DNA of 10,604 bases from an uncultured Lysobacteraceae bacterium (GCA_946482585.1 CAMLSI010000155.1:1-10604); one strand, 5' to 3'. Positions 1 through 9,200 are shown, counted from the stretch's first letter. Notes: generated from the letters alone by a model not told the origin. Translations and numbers: made by a program.

Positions 1-983
1 TGCAGAAGAAGGCGATCGCCGACGTGATCCGCGAGCGCATCGTCGTCGAGCGCACCGTCGCCGAGCAGGAGGAAGAGATCAAGAACCTGCGCGCGATATC
101 GGAAGCCGAACGCACGAAGAAGTCGACGATCGTGCTGGCCGAAGGCCAGGCCGAGGAGAAGTACATCACCGACGTGAAGGTCGCGCTGGCCGACGAACAG
201 CGCGCCAAGCACCGGGCGGCCGAGGAACTCACCCTGGCCGAGGCGCGTCTCGCGATCGCGAGCAAGACGGCCGAAGGCCGCAAGCGCGAGGCCGAAGGCA
301 TGGAAGCCGTGGCCGCCGCCGAAGGTCTCGCCGAAGCGCGCGTCGCACTCGCGCGCGCCGATGCGGCGGAAAAGGAAGGTCTCGTTGCAGCCAAGGTTCG
401 TCTGGCCGACGCCGACGCGGTCGCCAAGCAGGGTGCCGCGGCTGCGGACGCGCTGCGGCTCAAGCTCGAAGCCGAAGCCATCGGCAAGCAGAAGTACGGC
501 GAAGCCGAAGCGCAGGCGATCGCGGCGCGCTTCGCCGCCGAAGCCGGCGGCCTCAAGGACAAGTTCGATGCCATGCAGTCCATGAGCGCCGATACGCGCG
601 CGCATGAAGAACAGCGCATGCAGCTCGACTATGCGCACGCGCAGCGCCTCAAGACCATCGAGGCGGGCCAGGCGATCGCGCGCGAGCAGGCCGAGATCCT
701 GTCCAAGGCGCTGGCAGTATCGAAGATCGAGATCGTCGGCGGCGACGGCGAGTACTTCGAGCGCTTCATGCGCAGCCTGAGCCTCGGCAAGGCGATCGAC
801 ACGACGGTCGACAAGAGCGAACTGCTGAGCGTGGCGCTCGCCGACCACAAGGCCGGCAAGCGCGACCTCGTCGCCGACGCGCGCGAGCTCATCGCGGCGC
901 TCGGCGGCACCGAGTCGATACGCGACCTGTCGCTCGCGACGCTGGCGCAGAAGCTGTCGCCTCCGGCGATTCGCGGCGAGTGA
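1..983 (+). CDS. Flotillin-like (SPFH/band 7, YqiK-type) protein, C-terminal part; start lies outside the window
   Basis: The reading frame is already open at the left edge (first full codon at base 3) and ends with TGA at 981-983, so 326 residues are visible. The GTG at 24 is an internal valine codon. The visible part is one long, almost uninterrupted Ala/Glu/Lys-rich helix with EA-type runs such as GEAEAQAIAARFAAEA, as in the coiled-coil half of flotillins. It then closes with a short segment IEIVGGDGEYFERFMRSLSLG, resembling the flotillin C-terminal region. The SPFH domain and membrane anchor must lie upstream and cannot be checked. Flotillins oligomerise on the inner face of membranes and organise microdomains. 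The next gene, 91 bp downstream on the same strand, encodes a giant DUF3686 AAA+ ATPase, a pairing I know from other bacteria, which supports the call. A different coiled-coil protein is possible but less likely. Confidence 0.8.
   Translation, partial: QKKAIADVIRERIVVERTVAEQEEEIKNLRAISEAERTKKSTIVLAEGQAEEKYITDVKVALADEQRAKHRAAEELTLAEARLAIASKTAEGRKREAEGMEAVAAAEGLAEARVALARADAAEKEGLVAAKVRLADADAVAKQGAAAADALRLKLEAEAIGKQKYGEAEAQAIAARFAAEAGGLKDKFDAMQSMSADTRAHEEQRMQLDYAHAQRLKTIEAGQAIAREQAEILSKALAVSKIEIVGGDGEYFERFMRSLSLGKAIDTTVDKSELLSVALADHKAGKRDLVADARELIAALGGTESIRDLSLATLAQKLSPPAIRGE
324..431 (+). repeat. Two in-frame 18-codon repeats in the flotillin coiled coil
   Basis: Two consecutive 18-residue units, GLAEARVALARADAAEKE (324-377) and GLVAAKVRLADADAVAKQ (378-431), match at 10 of 18 positions. 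A third, weaker unit begins with GAAAADALRLKLEAEA. The 18-residue period equals 11 + 7, which suits a coiled coil. The similarity is at protein level only; the DNA copies have diverged, so this is an old duplication. Confidence 0.6.
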
Positions 984-992
984 GAAATCGCG

Positions 993-1029
993 GGTTGCGG
1001 TGAGTCGCAAGGCGAACCGCAACCTGCGG
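993..1029. repeat. Small palindromic repeat in the flotillin-ATPase gap, copy 1
   Basis: GGTTGCGG at 993-1000 is the exact reverse complement of CCGCAACC at 1017-1024, with a 16-base loop. The right arm continues as CCGCAACCTGCGG (1017-1029). The same arrangement, GTTGCGG then CCGCAACCTGCGG, recurs at 6191-6223 with a 13-base spacer. It sits between the flotillin stop and the ATPase start. It could be a REP-like dispersed repeat, or an RNA hairpin that tunes expression between the two genes. Only two copies are visible, so its family is unknown. Confidence 0.5.
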
Positions 1030-1063
1030 CGACACGCCGCCAACGCCGCGCCATCGATTGAAC

Positions 1064-1068
1064 AAGGG
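1064..1068 (+). promoter_or_regulatory. Ribosome binding site deciding the ATPase start
   Basis: AAGGG lies six bases before the ATG at 1075. The frame is open from a GTG at 1000, but that codon has no purine-rich site in front of it and lies inside the palindromic repeat. The 25 residues it would add (basic, low complexity) do not resemble the family. The ATG at 1075 is therefore preferred. Confidence 0.65.
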
Positions 1069-1074
1069 CTTTCC

Positions 1075-4000
1075 ATGTCGGATTCCGCAACGTTCGAACT
1101 GCTGCGCAAGCGCCTCGTCGCCGCGGCCGAGACGCTGAACGCCAAGGCCGAGGCGCTGAACGCGCGCCGCGTCGAGGCCTATGGCCGCGTCGAGAGCAAG
1201 CTGCTCGCACGGCTCGGCGCGCGCACCGAGCACAATTGCGTCGCGCGCGACATCGTGCGCGTGGGCGATCAGCTGCTGTTCGGCTACAACGTGTTCATCG
1301 GGCTCAAGAAGGACACCGCCGTCGGCGACGTGTTCTGTCTCTACCGGCTCGACGAATCCGGCGACGGCGCGGATCTCGTGCCGGTGCCCCCGGCCGATTC
1401 GTTCCTGGCCGATCCGCGTTTCGTCGCTGATTTCCGCGAACTGTTCACCTACTACCGCTCGACCACGCTCGATCAGTTGCGCGTGCTCGACGAGCGGCTG
1501 CTGCTGGTATTCCGCACCGGTTCGCAGGCCGGCGACAAGCGGGTGTTCCGCTTCGGCATCGCACGCGACGGCAGGGTCAGCTACATCGACAACCGCGGCG
1601 AACGCGACCACGTCTTGCCGCCGAGCCACGATTTCGAATGGACGCCGGTCACACGCGAGCACTACGTGCTCGGTCGCCACCCGCACGTCAACGTGCTCGA
1701 CACGGTGTTCGTCGAAACCGTCGCGGGCGATCTCACGATCAAGGTCGAGAACAACACCGAGACCGGACTCGGCGTGTTCAGCGAACCCGTCGACGACAAG
1801 AACCAGTCGCTCGCCGATGCGGAGATCGCCTACGCCGACCTGCGCAACCTGATCCTGCTGCGCGTGCGGCCGTACCGCGAAGACGCGACGCGCTATCTCG
1901 TGTTCAACAAGCGTCTCAAGTCGGTCGCGCGCATCGACGAGATCGGCGCATCGTGCATGCAGCTGCCCGAGGACCACGGCATCGTGTTTCCGGGCGGCTA
2001 CTACCTCGAGTCGGGCGACTTCAAACGCTTCGCCGATCTGGGCCACGATTTCTCGGCATACCGCATCAAGCGGTTCGTCAGGGGGCCCAGCGGCGAGGAC
2101 ATGCTCTACGTGTTCTACGAGGCGCAGGCCGGCGCCTACGCGCTGCTGTCCTATAACCTGATCGAACGCAGCATGAGCCAGCCGCTGCTCGGCAACGGTT
2201 ATGCGCGTTTCGTCGACGGACGCATTCTGCTGATCACGCCCGAAGCGCCCGAGCAGGCCTCGCGCATCCACACCATGCAGCTCTGGCGCACGCCGTTCGC
2301 ATTCGACGAGTACGCGAGCGCGCAGCCGCGCGTCGCCGGCCTGCTGGGCCGGCTGGGGAACGCGAGCGTCGTGCGCGCGCTCGCCGATCTGCGCGAGCTG
2401 CGCCGGCTCGCCGAGGACGCCGGCAGCCGCGGCGCCTACGAACGGCTGCTGCGTGTCGCCGCGCGCTGTACCGACGGCTATCCGTGGCTTGCCGAAGCGG
2501 AAGCCGGCGATATCGGCAGCGAAATCGCGACGCTGGCGCGCAGCGGACGCGAGGCGCTGAACGCGTACGAACGCCTCGCGCAGGCGCAGGCGACGGCGCG
2601 CCAGCTCGTCGCGGATGCGGATCGCAGTGTCGCCGAACTGCTGTCGCGCGTCGCGAGCCTGCTCTGGCAGAAGCCCGACGATTTCACCGACGCGATCCGC
2701 CAGCTCAAGCGCAAGCGCGGCGAACTGACCGTGCTCGGCGAACAGCCGCACACCGATGCCGCGGCGATCGCCGCGCTCGATGGACGGCTGCGCGAAGAGC
2801 TCGACCGCATCGGCGTGCGTGCACTCAAGTTCTTCGCCGAACCGGCCGCATTCGCGAGCCTGCGCCAGGGACTCGCCGAGAGTGCGGCCACGGTCGAACA
2901 GGCGCGCGCGACGACGGCGCTGGCGCCGGTCGCCGAGCGCCTCGACGCGCTGGCCGAATCGCTGGACGGGCTGTCCGAACTCATCGCGGGCTTCGAGCAG
3001 AGCGACGCGCAGCAGCGTGCCAGGCTGCTCGGCGAAACCTCGCAGCTCTACGGCGAGGTCAACCGCATCCGTGCGGCGCTGCGCACGCGCCGCGATACAT
3101 TGCTGGTGCAGGAACAGGGCCTCGAGTTCGGCGCGCAGCTGACCGTGCTGGAACAGTCCGTGCTGAATCTGATCGGGCGCTGCGATACGCCGGAGAGCGC
3201 CGACGCGGCGCTCGCCCAGGTGCTCAGTCAGATCGAACAGCTCGAAGCGCGGTTCGGCGAGCAGCCGGATTTCCTCGTCGAGCTCACCTCGCGCCGCGAA
3301 AGCGCGCTCGAAGCATTCGCCGCGCGCCGCGAACAGATCGCCGGGCAGCGCGAGCGTCGCGCGCAGGGGCTCAAGGAAGCCGTCGCGCGTGTGCTCGACG
3401 GCGTGCCGCGCCGCATCGCGCGCATCGCCGCGGCCGAAGAACTGCACGCGTTCTTCGCGGGCGACACGCTGGTCGAGCGCGCACAGCGCCAGCTCGACGA
3501 ACTGCGCGGCATCGGTCAGGCCGTGGCCGCCGACGAACTCGCGGGCCGTCTGCGCGCGCTCAAGGAAGCCGGCCTGCGCGACCTGCGCGATCGCAACGAG
3601 CTCGGCGCGAGCGGCGAAGCGCTCGCGCTCGGCGCGCATCGCTTCACGATCGAACGCGGCGCGCTCGATCTCGCGCTGCTGCACGACACGAACGGACTCG
3701 CACTGCAGCTGACCGGCACCGACTATCGGCACCGCCTCGACGAACCGCGTGCCGATGCGTTCCGCGCGGTCTGGGGCCAGTCGCTGCCGAACGAAACCGC
3801 GGGAGTCTATCGCGCCGAATTTCTCGCGGCGCAACTCTGGCAGCGCCTCGAGGCCGGCGATGCCGCGCTGCGCGATGCGCTACACGCGAGCGATCCGCAG
3901 GCGCTCGCCGATCTCGTCGCCCAGGAGGCGCAGCGCCGTCCGGCCGAGGACTATCAGCGCGGCGTGCACGATGCCGATGCGGCGGCGATCCTGCGCGAGG

Positions 4001-6132
4001 TGGCGCGGCTCGCGTCCGGCGCCGGCGAGCTGCGCGTACCCGCGGTCGCGCGGGTGCTCGCGCAGGCCTGGTATGCGCAGCAGCGCGAACAGGAACAGGC
4101 GCTCGTGCGTGCGCATGCGGCCGGTCTGCACTGGTTCCTGCAGCGCGGCGAGCTGCCGTTGCCGGAGTCCTGGCGCAACGGCCTGCGCGCCGCGGCGCAG
4201 GCATTCAAGCTCGACGCGGTGACGATCGATGCGGCGGCGCGGCACCTCGTCGCGAGTCTCGGCAGCGAGGCGGCGCGCTTCGCCGCGAGCGCCGAGGCGG
4301 CGGACCTCGTCCAGCGCGCGCAGAGCGAACTGCCGCGCAGCGCGCTCGCGGCGCTGCATTCGGAACTGCCCGCGCCGGAGCGGCTGACGCTCGCGGTCGA
4401 ATGGTGCCGCCGGCTCGGCGGAGCCGATACGGATGCGGCGCTCGAAGCCGGCGCGATGCTCGCGTTCCCCGAGCTGCCGCGCGAACGCGTCAACGCGCAG
4501 TTGCGCGCCGATGTGAGCGCGCTGCGCGGCGCGCATGCGCGCGTGCGCGACGGCGTGCTCACGCTGCACCTGCCGGAATTTCTCGCGCGCCTGTCGCGCC
4601 ACGCGGAAACCACCGAGCGCGATTGGCATGCGTTCGCGAAGCTGCGTCACGAGCTCATCGAGGCGGAACGCCGTCGGCTCGGCGTCGAACGCTTCCTTGC
4701 GAAGCCGATGGCAGGTTTCGTCCGCAACCGCCTCATCGACGAGGTCTACCTGCCGCTGATCGGCAACAACCTCGCCAAGCAGATCGGCAGCGTCGGCGAC
4801 GCGCGCAGCGACCGCTCGGGCCTGCTGCTGCTGATCTCGCCGCCGGGCTACGGCAAGACCACGCTCATGGAATACATCGCCGATCGGCTCGGCATGATCT
4901 TCGTGCGCGTGAACGGTCCCACGCTCGGCCACGACATCGTTTCGCTCGATCCGGCCGCGGCGCCGCATCGCGGCGCGGCCGAGGAACTCGTGAAGCTCAA
5001 CCTCGGGCTCGCGATGGGCGTCAACGTGATGCTCTATCTCGACGACATCCAGCACCTGTCGGCCGAGTTCCTGCAGAAGTTCATCAGCCTCGCGGACGCG
5101 ACGCGGCGCATCGACGCGATCGTCGACGGCGAGGCGCGCACGCTGGACCTGCGCGGCAAGCGCTTCGCGCTCGTGATGGCCGGCAATCCGTACACGGAAT
5201 CGGGCGAGGTGTTCCGCATTCCGGACATGCTTGCCAATCGTGCCGACGTCTACAACCTCGGCGACGTGCTCAGCGGCCGCGAAGCGCTGTTCGCCGACAG
5301 CTACATCGAGAACGCGTTGACGGCGAACGGCGTCAGCGCGGCGCTCGCGGAACGTCCGCGCGCGGAAATTCTCGCGGCGCTGCGCGCCGCGCGCGACGAC
5401 GGCGAACTGCCGGGCGAGCTGCCCGGCGGCGCGCAGACCCTGGAACTGCTCAAGCGTATGATCGCGGTGCGCGACGTGCTCATGCGCATCAACGCGGCCT
5501 ATGTCGAGAGTGCGGCGCAGGACGACGCGTACCGCACGGAGCCCGCGTTCAAGCTGCAGGGCAGCTATCGCAACATGGCCAAGCTGTCGGCGCAGCTGAG
5601 TCCTCTGCTGACGCCGGCCGAGCTCGATGCACTGATCCGCGATCACTACCGCGGCGAAGCGCAGACCCTGGGCGCACGCGCGGAGGAAAACCTGCTGCGG
5701 CTCGCGCAACTGATCGGCGCGCCGGACGCGGACGAATGCGCGCGCTGGAACGCCGTCGTCGAGAATTTCCGCCGTCTCGCGCGACAGGGCGGCAAGGACG
5801 CCGACGGCGCGACGCGCATGGCGCAGACCTTGTCCGACATCGCGCTGCAGCTCGAAAAGCAGGGCGACAGCAGCAGGGGCCTCGGCGAGGCGCTGGGCGC
5901 GCTGAAAACCCTGAGCGACATCCACGCGGCGCTGCAGCGCGAACCGCGCCTCGAGGCGCCGCCGGTGCTCAGCGACGCGCTCGCGCGCATGGCCAAGGCC
6001 TACGAGGAAACATTGGTGCCGCTCGTGTCGGCGCTGCACCACAAGATGACGCTCGACCACGACATGTGGGACCAGGTGCGGCAGCTGCGCACGGGCGTCG
6101 ATGCGTTGATGAAACGCGGAAGCAAGACGTAG
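1075..6132 (+). CDS. Giant AAA+ ATPase with N-terminal DUF3686 ('DNA repair ATPase' family)
   Basis: This 1685-residue protein begins at ATG 1075 and ends at TAG 6130-6132. Residues about 20-415 form a beta-rich region with the family signature RTEHNCVARDIVRVGDQLLF near residue 50, which I recognise as DUF3686. Residues about 430-1180 are mostly helical and coiled-coil-like, broken by a short strand-rich patch near 841-890 with LTGTDY. The AAA+ core follows. Walker A is PPGYGKTT (1256-1263, catalytic-site Lys1261). Walker B is MLYLDDIQ with Asp1323-Asp1324, so the usual Glu is Asp. Sensor 1 is probably Asn1371 in MAGNPYTESGE, and Arg1389 in PDMLANRADV is a candidate arginine finger. FKLQGSYRNM at 1492 starts the lid and a helical tail. 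No signal peptide or membrane helix is seen, so it is cytosolic, perhaps recruited to membrane by the flotillin encoded just upstream. The family name 'DNA repair' is an inherited label; no nuclease, helicase or DNA-binding motif is visible. Substrate is unknown. Confidence 0.88.
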   Translation: MSDSATFELLRKRLVAAAETLNAKAEALNARRVEAYGRVESKLLARLGARTEHNCVARDIVRVGDQLLFGYNVFIGLKKDTAVGDVFCLYRLDESGDGADLVPVPPADSFLADPRFVADFRELFTYYRSTTLDQLRVLDERLLLVFRTGSQAGDKRVFRFGIARDGRVSYIDNRGERDHVLPPSHDFEWTPVTREHYVLGRHPHVNVLDTVFVETVAGDLTIKVENNTETGLGVFSEPVDDKNQSLADAEIAYADLRNLILLRVRPYREDATRYLVFNKRLKSVARIDEIGASCMQLPEDHGIVFPGGYYLESGDFKRFADLGHDFSAYRIKRFVRGPSGEDMLYVFYEAQAGAYALLSYNLIERSMSQPLLGNGYARFVDGRILLITPEAPEQASRIHTMQLWRTPFAFDEYASAQPRVAGLLGRLGNASVVRALADLRELRRLAEDAGSRGAYERLLRVAARCTDGYPWLAEAEAGDIGSEIATLARSGREALNAYERLAQAQATARQLVADADRSVAELLSRVASLLWQKPDDFTDAIRQLKRKRGELTVLGEQPHTDAAAIAALDGRLREELDRIGVRALKFFAEPAAFASLRQGLAESAATVEQARATTALAPVAERLDALAESLDGLSELIAGFEQSDAQQRARLLGETSQLYGEVNRIRAALRTRRDTLLVQEQGLEFGAQLTVLEQSVLNLIGRCDTPESADAALAQVLSQIEQLEARFGEQPDFLVELTSRRESALEAFAARREQIAGQRERRAQGLKEAVARVLDGVPRRIARIAAAEELHAFFAGDTLVERAQRQLDELRGIGQAVAADELAGRLRALKEAGLRDLRDRNELGASGEALALGAHRFTIERGALDLALLHDTNGLALQLTGTDYRHRLDEPRADAFRAVWGQSLPNETAGVYRAEFLAAQLWQRLEAGDAALRDALHASDPQALADLVAQEAQRRPAEDYQRGVHDADAAAILREVARLASGAGELRVPAVARVLAQAWYAQQREQEQALVRAHAAGLHWFLQRGELPLPESWRNGLRAAAQAFKLDAVTIDAAARHLVASLGSEAARFAASAEAADLVQRAQSELPRSALAALHSELPAPERLTLAVEWCRRLGGADTDAALEAGAMLAFPELPRERVNAQLRADVSALRGAHARVRDGVLTLHLPEFLARLSRHAETTERDWHAFAKLRHELIEAERRRLGVERFLAKPMAGFVRNRLIDEVYLPLIGNNLAKQIGSVGDARSDRSGLLLLISPPGYGKTTLMEYIADRLGMIFVRVNGPTLGHDIVSLDPAAAPHRGAAEELVKLNLGLAMGVNVMLYLDDIQHLSAEFLQKFISLADATRRIDAIVDGEARTLDLRGKRFALVMAGNPYTESGEVFRIPDMLANRADVYNLGDVLSGREALFADSYIENALTANGVSAALAERPRAEILAALRAARDDGELPGELPGGAQTLELLKRMIAVRDVLMRINAAYVESAAQDDAYRTEPAFKLQGSYRNMAKLSAQLSPLLTPAELDALIRDHYRGEAQTLGARAEENLLRLAQLIGAPDADECARWNAVVENFRRLARQGGKDADGATRMAQTLSDIALQLEKQGDSSRGLGEALGALKTLSDIHAALQREPRLEAPPVLSDALARMAKAYEETLVPLVSALHHKMTLDHDMWDQVRQLRTGVDALMKRGSKT

Positions 6133-6137
6133 GACGC

Positions 6138-6165
6138 CGCGGCGCGACCCGGAGGTCGCGCCGCG
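6138..6165 (+). terminator. Terminator-like hairpin after the ATPase gene
   Basis: A perfect 12-bp stem, CGCGGCGCGACC (6138-6149) with GGTCGCGCCGCG (6154-6165), closes a four-base CGGA loop, starting five bases after the ATPase stop codon. Only two T residues follow, so it is not a textbook intrinsic terminator. It could also work as a 3'-end stabiliser or with Rho. Confidence 0.6.
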
Positions 6166-6190
6166 TTCGATGCGGCGCGCAGTCCTCGAC

Positions 6191-6267
6191 GTTGCGGTTC
6201 GTTTCGCCCGCCGCAACCTGCGGGAGTGTCGCGCAGGCCGCCGGCGCGCCGAAACGGGAACCGCAAC
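6191..6267. repeat. Interrupted palindrome between convergent genes, repeat copy 2
   Basis: GTTGCGGTTC (6191-6200) is the exact reverse complement of GAACCGCAAC (6258-6267). The stem extends inward by six pairs, GTTTCG (6201-6206) with CGAAAC (6250-6255), after a two-base GG bulge. The loop region contains CCGCAACCTGCGG (6211-6223), identical to the 13-mer at 1017-1029. It lies 10 bases beyond the stop codon of the minus-strand gene, so it may also terminate that gene, although no T-run follows on either side. Confidence 0.55.
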
Positions 6268-6276
6268 ACCGAGGTC

Positions 6277-9200
6277 TCACGGTGCGGGCGCGCAATCGCC
6301 CATGCGTTTGAGCGCGAGCGTGCCGCTGCGGCCCGCGTAGGGGCCTGCGATCGTGTTGTCGGCGAAGCGGTAGTCGAGCGTCGCGCGATCGCAGCCCTGC
6401 ACGCGCAGCGTGGCCGAGCCGACGACATAGGCGTTGTAGGTCGGCACGCGATCGAACGCGCCGCCGATGGTCTGGACCAGTTGCGCATCGACGCGACCGT
6501 CGACGGCCTGGGCGAGATCGCCCTGCAAGGTGAACCAGTGCTGGCGGCCCGGATCATCCTGCGTGCCCGCCGGATCGTAGGTGAACCACGGTGCGAAGAA
6601 CACGCCGTCGGGCTGGATGTTCAACTGCAGTCCCTGGCCGACCGCGGAGTCGTCGTACCACGCACCCGACAGGCGCGCGTCGAAGCCTTTGGCCGGCGGA
6701 CGCGCACCGGAGCCGGGTTCGAGCGTGCCGTCCGCGCGGCGGCAGTTCTGCGTCAGCGGCGTGAGGCGCGAGAGCGTGATCGTGCCTGCCGCGGATTCAT
6801 TGTGGCCGGCATCGAAGCGGTAGCTCAGGCTCGCAGTGCTGCAGTCACGGAACGTCAGCGTCGCGCGGCCTACGGCTTGCGGCGAAACCGCCGGACCCGT
6901 ACCGAAGTTGCCGCCCGTGGTTTCGAGTATCGGCAGCTCGAGCGTCGTTGCATTCTCGGGTACGCCGTTGACCTGCACGGTGTACCAGCGCTGGTGCGCC
7001 GGATCGTTGCCGCCGGCCTTCGTATAGGTGAACCACGCGCCGAACAGCGTGCGCGATGCGGGCAGCCAATCGATCGACAGGCCTTCGCCGTTGGCATAAG
7101 GCGAGAACCAGAGCCCGGCGACACCGGGCTGATCGAGAGCGATCGGCGGCGCGGCCGTCACGAGTGCGTCGGTCGAGACGACGGCCGCGCTTGCGCCGGA
7201 CTGACGATCGAGGGCCGCGAACGCGATGCGTGCGCCGCCGGTGGTCTCGGGCGCGAGGTCGTACAACGGGGAGCATGCGCCGTTGCAATCGACGAAGCGC
7301 TCATCCCGACGCTGCCCGGTCTGCAGATCGAGACGCTCGATGCGCAGCTTGTTGGGCCAGGCGTGCGCGAGCAGCAGCGCGCCGGAGCCGCCCGCGAGGG
7401 CGAGCCGTCCGCCGTCGTAGACCGCGGAATCCGGTGTCGGATTGTGCGACTCCTGCTGCCACAGCCGCGTGCCGTCGGTCGCGGAGAATTTGGTGATGCG
7501 ACTCGTCGACTGCGCAGCGTCCGCATGCAGCGACGCATACTGCAGCAGGTAAACCGCATCGGCGCCTCGTACGAGTCGGCCGCGATCGAAACCGGCATCG
7601 AGCTCGACGATCCAGCGCGTCGCGCCGTCGGGCGCGACTGACCAGAGGCTCAAGCGATCGGTCGGCAGCGCCGCGCGACGGCCGAGTACGACGACGCTGC
7701 CGTCGGCGGTCAAGGCGAAGTCGGTGCGATATTCCGACAGCGGGCTCGGCACGAGATAGACGCGGTTTCCGTCGGGCGCGTGCTGCGCGAGCCGCGTATC
7801 CACGCCGAGCACGCTGCGGCCGTCGTCGGCGACGCCGATCTGCGAGACCTCGCCCGCGCCCGCGCCGATCTGCTGCGTGGCGCCACTGGGTTCCACGAGG
7901 TCGATGGTGTAGTCGGCGGTCTGGGCGACGACGAGGACACTCTTTCCGTTGGCGAGCGGCGCATGCGCCATCACCCGCGTGAAGGGCAGGAACGCCTGTC
8001 GCTCCCATCCCCCGCTGCCGTCGCGTGTGTCCCAGCAGCGCGCACGCAGCACGTTGTTGCCATTCGGCACCGCCTGATGGGCGGCGAGCTCCGTGCTGCA
8101 GAGGCGCGAACCGACGACACGCAGCGTCGCGTCGTAGAGCTCGAGGCTCGACGCCGTGCGTCGCCAGATCACGCGGCCTTGCGCATCGAGCTTCGTCAGC
8201 GCCGCGCCGTGGATACCCTCGGCCTTGCTCAGCAGGTAGCTTGCGTCATCGCTGTCCATGACGTGAGCGCGCAGGCGGGTCGGTGCGGCCATCGCAGGCA
8301 CGCCGGCGGCGGGTTCGATGCGGTTCGCGCTGTCGATCGCGAGCAGCGCCGTGGGTTGGGACGCCGTCGTTTCGCGGCCGAGGACGTAGAGCGTGTCGTG
8401 CGCGCCGCCGAGCTGCAGCGAGGTTTCGAGCGGCAGGGCCGGCGTCGCGGTCACGGTGCCGGCGGTGTCGCGCCGCACGAGCCGGTCGATCCCTTGCAGC
8501 GCGCAGACGTTGGCCGTCGACCCGTCCGTGGCCACGGCGATGTCGAGCGCGACAGCGGCTTCGGGCGTGCCGGGAACGTTGCACAGTGCCTGTTGCCAGT
8601 GCTGCTGTCCGTTGCCGTTCACGCGTGTCAGCGTGCGGGGCTGCACCGCGTCGGTGCGCGTGCCCGTGACGACATAGACCGCATCGCCGGAACTGCGCCG
8701 GATTCCGGCGAGCGCGCTATCGCTGCCGACAGCATGCGTGGTCGTCCACGACAGCGCGCCCTGCGCGCTGAGGCGCGAAAGCATGATGTTCGAATTGAGC
8801 AGGCTCGCGACATAGACACCGCCGTCGGCCGCGGCGACGGCGAGCGGCGACGCCACGGCGGCGCCGAAGCCGTAGTCCCATATTCGCCGGCCGTCGCTGC
8901 CGTAGCGGGCGACGACGCTGAGCGGCGGCGTCGAATTCTGCGATACCGCCACGACACCACCGTCGGCCTGCGCTTCGACGCCGATCACGTTGCGTCCGAC
9001 GACGATGAATTGACGTTGTACGCCGTCGGCGCCGAACTGCAGCAGCGACACCCCGCGCGCAACCCAGAACGTGCCACTTGCATTGGCGTCCACGCCGGCG
9101 CAGCCGGCGAGATCCACGCGCCATTTCACGCGCAGATGCGCATCGACGCGCAGGAGGCTGCAGGCGCTGTTGCGCAGGATCACGTCGCCGCCGTCCAGGG

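Noticed and set aside
1000..1074. N-terminal extension of the ATPase from GTG 1000
   Set aside because: There is no ribosome binding site, the start lies inside a palindromic repeat, and the extra residues do not resemble the family. ATG 1075 has AAGGG at good spacing.
889..3834. A 981-codon open frame on the minus strand opposite the ATPase gene
   Set aside because: It is Arg/Ala/Glu/Gln-rich without any domain signature and is opposite a recognisable DUF3686 protein. Long antisense frames are expected in DNA this GC-rich.
3880..6216. A 778-codon minus-strand frame opposite the AAA+ region
   Set aside because: Composition is that of an antisense shadow (His/Arg/Val/Glu-rich), with no signature, and the plus-strand gene explains the sequence.
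2484..6311. A 1275-codon plus-strand frame overlapping the ATPase gene
   Set aside because: Its translation is dominated by Arg and Ala with no conserved motif, and it overlaps the AAA+ core, whose Walker A, Walker B and sensor motifs are in the other frame.
6226..7641. A 471-codon plus-strand frame opposite the C-terminus of the propeller gene
   Set aside because: The minus strand encodes the repeated 125-residue modules with conserved cysteines here; the plus-strand product is a low-complexity shadow.
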